Source: Flavobacteriales bacterium (lineage in GTDB: Bacteria; Bacteroidota; Bacteroidia; Flavobacteriales; Flavobacteriaceae). Taken from it: a DNA stretch of 5,484 bases. Positions 1 through 5,484 of this stretch are shown one piece after another. A program made the translations under genes and the position numbers. The stretch spans positions 1 to 5,484 of the forward strand of contig JALVLX010000054.1 in assembly GCA_027032855.1 (NCBI GenBank), given 5' to 3'. The notes under the pieces are model-generated. The model was not told the DNA's origin and searched no databases. It saw nothing but the letters and a program-made list of their open reading frames with translations. Each line of letters begins with the position of its first letter. Within the stretch, counting starts at the first letter, position 1.

Positions 1-19
1 ACATATAACCAATATTCAC

Positions 20-27
20 TAAATTTG
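20..27 (+). promoter_or_regulatory. Candidate -7 element upstream of folB
   Basis: TAAATTTG matches the Bacteroidota -7 consensus TAnnTTTG exactly and ends 23 bases before the folB ATG. The matching -33 TTG would fall at or beyond the left edge, so it cannot be checked. Such short AT-rich matches also occur by chance here, and folB could instead be cotranscribed with an unseen gene upstream. Confidence 0.4.
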
Positions 28-50
28 CCTCCAAAACCAAACAGAACACA

Positions 51-425
51 ATGGGATACATCATTTTATCAAACGTCCGTACCTATAGTTATCACGGCTG
101 CATGGACGAAGAAGAAAAAATCGGTGCTGAATTCAGAACCGACCTTAAAGTAAAAACAGACATGATGCAAGCTGCCGAAACTGACGAATTGCAATACGGT
201 CTTGACTATACACGTCTTAACGAAATCGTTATGGCAGAAATGCAAGTCCGTGCCAAGCTGATGGAAACAGTAGCGCTACGGATTATCAAAAAGATTTTTG
301 ACGAATTTGAAATAGCCGAAAATGTAGAGGTAAAAGTTACCAAACTAAACCCGCCGGTAGGCGGAAATATTGAAGCGGTAAGTGTTGTTTTGAAAAAAAA
401 CAGGAAAGATTTGGTCAAGGTTTAA
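51..425 (+). CDS. folB: Dihydroneopterin aldolase (FolB)
   Basis: FolB is the cytoplasmic folate-synthesis enzyme that splits 7,8-dihydroneopterin into 6-hydroxymethyl-7,8-dihydropterin and glycolaldehyde. The 124-residue length is normal for the family. Visible hallmarks are the N-terminal strand with YSYHGCMDEEEKIG (residues 12-25), LDYTRLNEIV (51-60), the helix LMETVALRI (70-78) and the final KVTKLNPPVGG (95-105). By recalled comparison with the Staphylococcus aureus enzyme, the pterin-site and catalytic residues correspond to Glu22, Tyr53, Glu72 and Lys98, and all are present. The ATG start is natural because the conserved first strand begins at once; there is no clear Shine-Dalgarno, as is usual in this phylum. 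The gene ends 30 bases before a tRNA-Cys on the same strand. The family typically forms octamers. No truncation or odd feature is seen. Confidence 0.95.
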   Translation: MGYIILSNVRTYSYHGCMDEEEKIGAEFRTDLKVKTDMMQAAETDELQYGLDYTRLNEIVMAEMQVRAKLMETVALRIIKKIFDEFEIAENVEVKVTKLNPPVGGNIEAVSVVLKKNRKDLVKV

Positions 426-441
426 AAAATAGTTAAATTTG
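410..441 (+). promoter_or_regulatory. Probable promoter of tRNA-Cys
   Basis: TTTG at 410-413 and TAAATTTG at 434-441 are separated by 20 bases, a full match to the Bacteroidota promoter layout. The -7 box ends 14 bases before the tRNA 5' end, so transcription would start only a few bases upstream of the mature tRNA. The -33 half lies inside the last codons of folB. The tRNA could therefore be expressed independently of folB. Confidence 0.6.
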
Positions 442-455
442 TCGTCCGAAAATAA

Positions 456-526
456 GGCACCTTGGCCGAGTGGCTAGGCAGCGGTCTGCAAAACCGTGTA
501 CAGCAGTTCGAATCTGCTAGGTGCCT
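456..526 (+). tRNA. tRNA-Cys (anticodon GCA)
   Basis: A complete cloverleaf folds by eye. The acceptor stem GGCACCT (456-462) pairs perfectly with AGGTGCC (519-525). The D stem GCC/GGC is 465-467 with 477-479. The anticodon stem 481-485 pairs with 493-497 and includes one G-U pair. The loop CTGCAAA carries the anticodon GCA at 488-490. The T stem AGCAG/CTGCT encloses TTCGAAT at 507-513. The discriminator base at 526 is T (U73), a known cysteine identity base. The 3' CCA is not encoded, because CTT follows, so it must be added by tRNA nucleotidyltransferase. T-rich DNA follows at 527-547 without a separate hairpin. Confidence 0.97.
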
Positions 527-560
527 CTTTTTATTCTCCCCTTTTTAATTACTTTTCACC

Positions 561-1781
561 TTATCGATGTTGTAGCCAAAGCTCCGGGTTGAGCTTTGTG
601 GTATTTTTATATACTCTGAATTTTAACTCTGTTTTTCCAAAAACATCTGTTGCTACTTTACCGATAACTTGTTTAGTTTTAACCCACTCTCCGGGTTTGA
701 CATAAACTTCTTTTAAATTGCCATAAATGGTTAAATAATTTCCGTGCTTAATTAATACGGTGTTATTGCCACCCGGTATCAGTTGTATTTGCAAAACTCT
801 TCCTTCAAAAACAGCGTAAACTTTACTGTTCGGTTCCGTTGCAAGATAAATACCGTTATTTACAACTTTGACATTTTTAAATATTTCATGATGTTGCTTA
901 CCGAATTTACGTGAAATATAAGCTTTCTTAACCGGCCAAGGTAAAGCACCCTTGTTGGCTGAAAATTTTTCTGCCAACACTTTTCCTTTTGGTGTCAAAT
1001 AGAATTTTGATTTTTGTCTTTGTGATTTTTTTACTTTCCGATTAGATTTAGCAATGGCTCTAGAGATTAGTTCATCAATTTTTTTGTCAATCCTAGCTTG
1101 TTCGCGTTGTTTGGCTCTGATTTTTTTTAGATAATAAGTTTTTTTTCGTTTAATTTTATTGACTACTGCCAGTTGCCTGTTTTGTTCTTGTTTTATCTTT
1201 TCTGTCTCTTTACGATAGTCCTGATACAACTTTTCCTTTGCAGCTTTATCTTTTTCAAGTTTTTCCTTCAATACAGCTAATTCAGCCTTTTTTTTATCAA
1301 TCTCTAACGCCTGTTCCTTACGATATTTGGCATATTGTTTTAAATATTGCGCCCTCTTAAAAGCCTGTTGAAAACTTTCAGAAGAAAATAAAAAGAAAAG
1401 TTTATCTTGTCTGGAACGGGTATTATATGAGCGCCGAATCATTTTGGCATAATCGGCCTTTAGTTGCTTCAATTCATTATTTAACTCAACTGTTTTTTGT
1501 TTATTTTGCCCAATTTGCCTGTTAAGATGATTGATTTCCCGCTGTAAGTTTTTTATCAATTTTTGACGGACAGTTATCTTACGTTTAATTTGACGATATT
1601 CAGCTAACGCACCGGCTTCCGTATGTTTGGCCTTTGATAATTGCTTGTTGATTTGCGCGATTTCCTTTTGAAGTGCTTCCCTTTTCTTTTCCAAACGTTT
1701 CTGCAAAGTATTTTGTGCCGATAAATTTAATGCCGGCAATAATCCAAACGTTAAAAAAATAAAAAGAAACTTTCTACTCAT
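561..1781 (-). CDS. EnvC-like murein hydrolase activator (degenerate LytM/M23 domain)
   Basis: This is a predicted secreted protein of 406 residues from the ATG at 1781. Residues 1-22 form a signal peptide (MSRK, a hydrophobic core, cleavage at LSA|Q). Residues 23-250 are Lys/Glu/Gln-rich coiled coil, including an SSESFQQAFKRAQYLKQYAKYRKEQ-type segment (133-157) that I recall as typical of EnvC relatives. The LytM/M23 fold spans about 280-406, from LPWPV to the C-terminal NPELWL. All zinc-ligand positions appear replaced: the HxxxD motif by Asn308 and Tyr312, the YGHL histidine by Asn355, and the HxH pair by Glu385 and Lys387. The protein should therefore lack peptidase activity. In Escherichia coli, EnvC is likewise inactive and activates amidases AmiA and AmiB under FtsEX control; the same role here is inferred. 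An in-frame TTG at 1799 would add six residues ahead of the signal peptide, so the ATG is preferred. The gene follows rnhB closely. Confidence 0.88.
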   Translation of the reverse strand: MSRKFLFIFLTFGLLPALNLSAQNTLQKRLEKKREALQKEIAQINKQLSKAKHTEAGALAEYRQIKRKITVRQKLIKNLQREINHLNRQIGQNKQKTVELNNELKQLKADYAKMIRRSYNTRSRQDKLFFLFSSESFQQAFKRAQYLKQYAKYRKEQALEIDKKKAELAVLKEKLEKDKAAKEKLYQDYRKETEKIKQEQNRQLAVVNKIKRKKTYYLKKIRAKQREQARIDKKIDELISRAIAKSNRKVKKSQRQKSKFYLTPKGKVLAEKFSANKGALPWPVKKAYISRKFGKQHHEIFKNVKVVNNGIYLATEPNSKVYAVFEGRVLQIQLIPGGNNTVLIKHGNYLTIYGNLKEVYVKPGEWVKTKQVIGKVATDVFGKTELKFRVYKNTTKLNPELWLQHR

Positions 1782-1796
1782 TATGATAATAAAATA

Positions 1797-1837
1797 CAAA
1801 TTTACAAATCTAATTTTAATTGTACAGGAGGTAACAA
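1797..1837 (-). promoter_or_regulatory. Possible internal promoter before the EnvC-like gene
   Basis: On the minus strand two TAnnTTTG matches lie back to back: TAGATTTG (1812-1805) and TAAATTTG (1804-1797). A TTG at 1837-1835 lies 22 bases before the first, slightly longer than the usual 19-21. They overlap the rnhB stop region, so the EnvC-like gene might also be transcribed alone. AT-rich context makes chance matches likely. Confidence 0.3.
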
Positions 1838-2404
1838 GTTAAAACTTCTCCGGTGATGAATTGTCACCCCGTATTTTGCAATAGCTTCACGATGTTTTTT
1901 AGTAGGATAGCCCTTATTTTTCAGCCAGTCATATTCCGGAAATTCCCGGTGTAAATTTGTCATATAGGCATCACGATGTGTTTTTGCTAAAATAGAAGCG
2001 GCGGCAATACTCATATACTTTCCGTCTCCTTTAATAATTGTCTCAAAAGGAATATTATTATACGGTTTAAAACGATTGCCGTCCACCAATATGAAATCCG
2101 GAACAACCTCTAAACCATCAAGCGCTTGATGCATGGCCATAATAGAAGCATTCAAAATGTTAATTTTATCAATGATTTTGGGTGAGACAAAAGCTACAGC
2201 CCAACTTAATGCGGCTTGTTCTATCTCAATTCTAAGCTCATTTCTGTCTCTTTCCTTGAGTTTTTTACTGTCGTTAATCCACTTATTTTTATAATTTGAA
2301 TCGAAGATAACGGCAGCAGCTGTTACGGGACCTGCCAAGCATCCTCTCCCGGCTTCATCGCAACCGGCTTCATGTTTGTTGTGTTTGTCATAAAAAAACC
2401 GCAT
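1802..2404 (-). CDS. rnhB: Ribonuclease HII
   Basis: RNase HII cuts RNA in RNA-DNA hybrids and nicks 5' of single ribonucleotides embedded in DNA, starting ribonucleotide excision repair in the cytoplasm. The protein has 200 residues, a normal family length. The N-terminal signature GCDEAGRGCLAGPV (14-27) supplies Asp16, Glu17 and the GRG motif (19-21). NDSKKL (44-49) is the conserved second motif. ILVDGN (105-110) supplies Asp108, and IKGDGKYMSIAAASILAK (124-141) supplies the fourth carboxylate, Asp127. KGYPTKKH (164-171) holds Tyr166, the likely counterpart of the tyrosine that reads the RNA-DNA junction. The active site therefore looks intact. The ATG at 2404 lies 12 codons before the first motif residue. 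The gene reads leftward and stops 20 bases before the ATG of the EnvC-like gene, suggesting cotranscription by spacing rather than related function. Confidence 0.97.
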   Translation of the reverse strand: MRFFYDKHNKHEAGCDEAGRGCLAGPVTAAAVIFDSNYKNKWINDSKKLKERDRNELRIEIEQAALSWAVAFVSPKIIDKINILNASIMAMHQALDGLEVVPDFILVDGNRFKPYNNIPFETIIKGDGKYMSIAAASILAKTHRDAYMTNLHREFPEYDWLKNKGYPTKKHREAIAKYGVTIHHRRSFNLLPPVQLKLDL

Positions 2405-2453
2405 ATTTTTTGATAATAATTAAAAAAACATAAGATTACAACTGTGTCAAAAA

Positions 2454-2461
2454 CAAAAATA
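2454..2461 (-). promoter_or_regulatory. rnhB: Possible -7 element for rnhB
   Basis: TATTTTTG on the minus strand matches TAnnTTTG and lies about 50 bases before the rnhB ATG, inside the 110-base divergent spacer. No TTG is found 19-21 bases further upstream. A second, weaker option is TTG at 2450-2448 with TATGTTTT after a short 15-base spacer. The exact promoter is undecided. Confidence 0.28.
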
Positions 2462-2473
2462 CATTTTTTTAAG

Positions 2474-2481
2474 TAATTTTG
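2474..2481 (+). promoter_or_regulatory. Candidate -7 element for the surface-protein gene
   Basis: TAATTTTG matches TAnnTTTG exactly and ends 33 bases before the ATG at 2515. No clear -33 TTG is present at the expected distance. The box overlaps an in-frame TTG (2479) that could be mistaken for the start codon; a promoter here would place that TTG upstream of the transcript start and supports the ATG at 2515. Confidence 0.42.
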
Positions 2482-2514
2482 GCGTTATTACAATACAAAA
2501 AAACTAAAGATTTT

Positions 2515-4680
2515 ATGAAAAAAATGTTTATAACCTTAATATTCTTCTTAGGTTTTTTCAAATTCTCGTCGGCACAATGTACCCAGTTAGATGCCGGTCC
2601 TGATGTAACAGTTGATTGTGTCAATAATTGTACTACGCTTTCCGCTCAGGTCTTTCCCGGCATTGGCGCCGCTACGAACACATATACCATTACAGCTGCC
2701 ACCCCGTGTCCCATCCCGGCAACTAGTGGTGTTACACCAACTTCTATTTATCTTGATGATCGTTGGTCCAGTGTTGTGACATTACCTTTTACTTTTTATT
2801 TTTTCGGACAACCTCATAACCAATTAATTATTGGTGATAACGGAGTCGTTTCTTTTGATATTAACAGAAGCTCACCTCAACAAACTCCAAATGATTATTG
2901 TGAATGGTCATTTAACCAATCGCTTCCTAATACAGCTTTGTTTAGAAATACCATTTTCGGCGCCTATCATGATTTGTATGTACCGGCTGCTTCTTCTCCC
3001 GGAGATAGAATAAGATACTATGTATCAGGTACATATCCGCAAAGAAAATTTGTTGTGCTATTTGACCATGTACCACAATTCTCTTGTAACAACTTAGAAA
3101 CTACTCAAAGAATTATACTATACGAAACATCTAATGTCATTGATGTACAAATTGATGAAAAACCGGTTTGTAACAACTGGCAAAGTGGTGTCGCAGTTGT
3201 TGGTATTCAAAACGAAGCAGGAACTGTTGCTTATGTACCACCCGGAAGAAATACCGGAGCATGGTCAGTTACATCTGCCAACTCTGAGCTTTGGCGTTTC
3301 ATTCCGGACACAAACCCTTCGACAATTATCTTTGATTATAAATGGTATGAAGATGCGACCAATACTTTAGTAGGATCCGGACAAACTATCAATGTATGCG
3401 TTATGCAAGATACCGTTTATAGAGTAGAAGCCGAATATGACGACCCTAACACCGGACAGCACTATATCCTAACAGATACTGTTACCGTATTTTTTGATGA
3501 TCAATTAGGACCTGTAGATTTAGGACCTGACATTTATGAATGTGACAATACATCCGTTACGTTAGATGCCAATAACGCAAACGCTACAACTTTTACTTGG
3601 GAGAAAGATGGGGTTGTAATTCCCGGCGCAACCTCTTCAACCCTGACGGTAACTGATTCCGGAAACTATACCGTAACCGCTGAATTAGGACCTTGCCTCA
3701 GAACAGATGACATCAATGTATTCATTGAAGAACGACCAATTGTAAGCTTACCTGCTGACATTACCGACTGCGAAGGAAACATACTTACCTTAACTCCTAC
3801 AGTAAGCAATTTGTCAGGAAATGAAACATATCAATGGCAACAAGACGGTGCAGATATTGCCGGCGCTACAAATCCAACGCTCGACGTTACTGTAAGCGGA
3901 GCTTATACAGTAATCGTAACCAATACTATTGGGTGTGATGCGTCAGCAACAGTCAACGTTACTTTTGACCCAGCCCCTATCCTTGACCTTGGTACTGACC
4001 AAGTTCTCTGTTCGTACGAAACAGCAGAAATTACGGCAAATATTCAAGATGGTGACAATTACGAATGGATTGTCAATAACAATGTCGTCCCCAACAACAA
4101 TTCCCCTACATTATATATTAGTGGGTCAGGAGAATATGATGTTACACTGAATATGGATAGAGGAACCTGTTCGGTGACAGATTCTGTTCATGTCGCAATT
4201 TTAGATTCTATTACAGTGGTAGCTACCCCTATTCTCTATGGTGAACTTAAAATAACCGTGACTGGAGGTGGTATGCCACCGTATCAATACTCAATTGACG
4301 GCGTTAATTATCAAGGTGATAATTACTATACTAACTTAGAAAATGGTGATTATTATATTTCAATAAAAGATGGTAACGGTTGTGAATACGATGATATAAC
4401 CATGGCTCATGTTATTAATCTTATTATTATGCGATTTTTTACGCCAAATGGAGATAACTACAATGACTATTGGCGTATTGAAAATGCAGAATATACACCG
4501 GATGCTCAACTCAATGTATATGACCGATTTGGAAAACTTGTCAGAAGTATGCACACAACACAACATGAATATTGGGATGGTGATTTAAACGGAAAACCAT
4601 TACCTGCTAATGATTATTGGTTTGTGCTGACCTTACCAAGTGGCAAAATCTATAAAGGACATTTTGCTTTAAAACGATAA
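2515..4680 (+). CDS. Secreted surface protein with Ig-like and SprB-like repeats and T9SS type B (CHU_C) sorting domain
   Basis: This 721-residue protein is probably exported by the Sec system and then moved across the outer membrane by T9SS. Residues 1-20 are a signal peptide (MKKMFITL, hydrophobic core, cleavage at SSA|Q). An N-terminal module (about 21-330) contains LDAGPD (25-30) and LPFTFYFFG (90-98). Three Ig-like repeats follow at about 334-405, 407-485 and 486-565, each with a Trp (362, 441, 518) and a Cys pair (343/394, 419/474, 499/552) that may form a disulfide. An SprB-like repeat spans about 566-635 (TGGGMPPYQYSIDG, then DGNGC). The C-terminal 80 residues are a CHU_C domain: FFTPNGDNYND (641-651), NVYDRFGKL, WDGDLNGKPLPANDYWFVL and the ending GHFALKR. 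CHU_C is the known sorting tag for T9SS and is common in gliding-associated adhesins. The ligand cannot be predicted, and no catalytic motif is seen. The ATG at 2515 is preferred over TTG at 2479 because it starts the signal peptide. Confidence 0.92.
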   Translation: MKKMFITLIFFLGFFKFSSAQCTQLDAGPDVTVDCVNNCTTLSAQVFPGIGAATNTYTITAATPCPIPATSGVTPTSIYLDDRWSSVVTLPFTFYFFGQPHNQLIIGDNGVVSFDINRSSPQQTPNDYCEWSFNQSLPNTALFRNTIFGAYHDLYVPAASSPGDRIRYYVSGTYPQRKFVVLFDHVPQFSCNNLETTQRIILYETSNVIDVQIDEKPVCNNWQSGVAVVGIQNEAGTVAYVPPGRNTGAWSVTSANSELWRFIPDTNPSTIIFDYKWYEDATNTLVGSGQTINVCVMQDTVYRVEAEYDDPNTGQHYILTDTVTVFFDDQLGPVDLGPDIYECDNTSVTLDANNANATTFTWEKDGVVIPGATSSTLTVTDSGNYTVTAELGPCLRTDDINVFIEERPIVSLPADITDCEGNILTLTPTVSNLSGNETYQWQQDGADIAGATNPTLDVTVSGAYTVIVTNTIGCDASATVNVTFDPAPILDLGTDQVLCSYETAEITANIQDGDNYEWIVNNNVVPNNNSPTLYISGSGEYDVTLNMDRGTCSVTDSVHVAILDSITVVATPILYGELKITVTGGGMPPYQYSIDGVNYQGDNYYTNLENGDYYISIKDGNGCEYDDITMAHVINLIIMRFFTPNGDNYNDYWRIENAEYTPDAQLNVYDRFGKLVRSMHTTQHEYWDGDLNGKPLPANDYWFVLTLPSGKIYKGHFALKR

Positions 4681-4701
4681 AAATAAAAAAATTCATAATG
4701 C

Positions 4702-4738
4702 CGGCTCTTATATTTTCATATAAGAGCCGTTATTGTTA
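4702..4738 (+). terminator. Intrinsic terminator of the surface-protein gene
   Basis: Bases 4702-4713 pair perfectly with 4718-4729 in a 12-bp stem around a TTTC tetraloop, starting 21 bases after the stop codon. The outer part is GC-containing (CGGCTC/GAGCCG). T-rich TTATTGTTA follows, and A-rich DNA (4681-4699) precedes. The outer arms can continue pairing with one mismatch (about 4695-4700 with 4731-4736). The near symmetry could let it work in both directions, shielding the gene from the operon-like promoters to the right. Confidence 0.85.
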
Positions 4739-5083
4739 TACATAATGTATAAATCTATTTGTTGTAATTTTTTGATATTATTATTTAACAAGCCTTTATT
4801 TTATATAAGGTTAACAATATTCTCATATAATTAATCTAATTATTAAAGAATGTTCAATAATTAGAATGCAATCAACAAGATTTATAGCTTTCATACAGCT
4901 ATTTCCGCGCCATTTTATGATAGAAATTACTTCAGAAAGGCATAAAACATCAAAAATCAGACATTTTTAACCTATCAAAAACAAATATTTGCGTTTTCCG
5001 GTGGTATTATTTGATGAAGAATTTGATTAAAATCATAACGAGTGATATTTTTTTATTTGTAACAATATGGTTTACAGCTTTTT
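4739..5083 (+). other. AT-rich non-coding stretch
   Basis: I see no credible gene, tRNA or full promoter in these 345 bases on either strand. The stretch is very AT-rich and contains several short inverted repeats: 4836-4864 (listed separately), ATAGCT/AGCTAT at 4884-4889 and 4897-4902, TTTTATG/CATAAAA at 4913-4919 and 4941-4947, and AAAAAT/ATTTTT at 4952-4957 and 4963-4968. It separates the terminator from the putative rRNA promoters and may simply be spacer. Confidence 0.6.
4836..4864. repeat. Perfect 9-bp inverted repeat
   Basis: CTAATTATT (4836-4844) and AATAATTAG (4856-4864) are exact reverse complements around an 11-base loop. The flanking T4835 and A4865 extend the match to 10 bp. There is no adjacent T-run typical of a terminator. 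It could be a protein-binding site or chance pairing in AT-rich DNA. Confidence 0.6.
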
Positions 5084-5147
5084 AAAAATAAATTCAAAAA
5101 AACTTCAAAAAACCCTTGACAAATAGAAAAGTTTTGTTGTATCTTTG
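5084..5147 (+). promoter_or_regulatory. Promoter P1 of the putative rRNA operon, with phased A-tracts
   Basis: TTG at 5116-5118 (within CTTGAC) and TATCTTTG at 5140-5147 are 21 bases apart, and the downstream bases are CA, the strong Bacteroidota promoter form. Directly upstream lie three A-tracts starting at 5084, 5096 and 5107, about one helical turn apart, which could bend DNA or act like an UP element. Transcription should start a few bases after 5147. The target, rRNA, is inferred. Confidence 0.8.
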
Positions 5148-5173
5148 CACCCGCTTTAAACAAGTAAAAAGCA

Positions 5174-5184
5174 GTTCATTGACA
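5174..5184 (+). promoter_or_regulatory. boxA-like element, first copy
   Basis: GTTCATTGACA lies 26 bases after the P1 -7 box. It resembles the bacterial boxA antitermination signal (E. coli rrn boxA contains GCTCTTTAACA) and the GTTC-TTGACA sequence that I recall ahead of 16S genes in Bacteroidota. A related copy follows P2. Function is inferred from similarity and position. Confidence 0.45.
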
Positions 5185-5276
5185 AAGCAACAAAAAAATC
5201 CGTTTCTGTATATATATAATGTATAGACCTTCTTGGGAAAACGTATAGTTACTAAAATCAAGAGATTCAACACTTT

Positions 5277-5340
5277 AAAAAATATTCAAAAAATATTTCA
5301 AAAAAAGTTTGGATTAGTGGATTTTTTTGTTGTATCTTTG
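5277..5340 (+). promoter_or_regulatory. Promoter P2 of the putative rRNA operon, with phased A-tracts
   Basis: TTTG at 5308-5311 and TATCTTTG at 5333-5340 are separated by 21 bases, the same spacer as P1. Three A-tracts start at 5277, 5288 and 5300, 11-12 bases apart, just upstream. An 18-base stretch around the -7 box (5325-5342) is identical to 5132-5149 in P1. Tandem strong promoters of this kind are typical of rRNA operons. Confidence 0.8.
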
Positions 5341-5346
5341 CAATCC

Positions 5347-5484
5347 ATTTTGGCAATAAAAAATTGCGTTAAAGCGAGAAAAGAAATAGATCATCGACAT
5401 TATTGGAATAATAAGCAAGCAGCGTTTGTTTTTGAAAGAAAATAGACGAAAACAAGAATAGGTCTTGAGAAAAAGCTCTTGCTC
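5347..5484 (+). other. Putative rRNA-operon leader with boxB-like hairpin and boxA-like element (partial)
   Basis: This is the expected transcribed leader downstream of P2. A small hairpin (GCAAT/ATTGC, 5353-5357 with 5363-5367) is followed at 5389-5399 by GATCATCGACA, which differs from the first boxA-like copy at two of 11 positions. The order hairpin then boxA parallels boxB-boxA in known rrn leaders. The element continues as TTATTGGAATAATAA, like leaders I recall ahead of flavobacterial 16S genes. Another short hairpin pairs CAAGA (5453-5457) with TCTTG (5463-5467). The 16S gene itself has not begun by 5484, so the identity of the transcript rests on context. Confidence 0.6.

Noticed and set aside
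206..418. Leftward open frame inside folB
   Set aside because: It lies wholly antisense to a clearly recognised gene and has no family resemblance.
496..705. Open frame of 69 codons starting inside tRNA-Cys
   Set aside because: It overlaps the tRNA and then the EnvC-like gene antisense. The protein is low-complexity and unrecognisable, so it is a shadow frame.
561..1781. Calling the coiled-coil protein an active M23 metallopeptidase
   Set aside because: None of the expected zinc-binding residues are present at the aligned positions.
2531..2580. Lipoprotein signal for the surface protein (Cys22 near the cleavage site)
   Set aside because: The sequence before Cys22 is SSAQ rather than a lipobox, and SA|Q fits signal peptidase I cleavage in this phylum.
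2831..4566. Several short frames (60-78 codons) inside the surface-protein gene
   Set aside because: They sit in alternative frames of a continuous, domain-supported coding sequence and show no independent features.
5233..5445. Open frame of about 70 codons, rightward, starting with TTG
   Set aside because: It runs straight through promoter P2 and the boxA-like element, is Lys/Phe-rich as expected from A- and T-tracts, and has no recognisable domain.
5440..5484. Start of 16S rRNA inside the window
   Set aside because: The conserved AGAGTTTGATC region near the 16S 5' end is not seen before the right edge, so only the leader is claimed.

Overview
The window looks like a chromosomal segment from an AT-rich member of the Bacteroidota, most likely a Flavobacteriia-type organism. 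Three things point there. Promoters fit the Bacteroidota form TTG-N(20-21)-TAnnTTTG. Starts lack Shine-Dalgarno sequences. One gene carries the C-terminal sorting domain (CHU_C, type B) of the type IX secretion system (T9SS), which is confined to that phylum. No mobile element, CRISPR array, phage gene or defence gene is visible.

Layout from left to right. (1) Positions 1-526, rightward: folB (dihydroneopterin aldolase, folate synthesis), then a tRNA-Cys(GCA) whose own promoter appears to lie across the folB 3' end. (2) Positions 561-2404, leftward: rnhB (ribonuclease HII), then a secreted coiled-coil protein with a degenerate LytM/M23 domain (EnvC-like murein hydrolase activator). These two are 20 bases apart when the better ATG start is used, and probably form an operon convergent with the tRNA. 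(3) Positions 2405-2514: a 110-base divergent promoter region. (4) Positions 2515-4680, rightward: a 721-residue secreted surface protein with Ig-like repeats, an SprB-like repeat and a T9SS sorting domain, followed by a strong hairpin terminator. (5) Positions 4739-5083: AT-rich DNA without genes, holding several inverted repeats. (6) Positions 5084-5484: two copies of one promoter module (phased A-tracts, TTG, 21-base spacer, TATCTTTGCA), each followed by a boxA-like element. This resembles the tandem-promoter leader of a ribosomal RNA operon, with 16S rRNA expected just past the right edge. No 16S sequence is inside the window, so that assignment is inferred.

The genes are mostly housekeeping and do not form one pathway. 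I did not find a convincing new multi-gene system. The observations most worth following are the surface protein, whose first Ig-like repeat seems to be split by an inserted domain of about 225 residues, and the duplicated promoter/boxA module.
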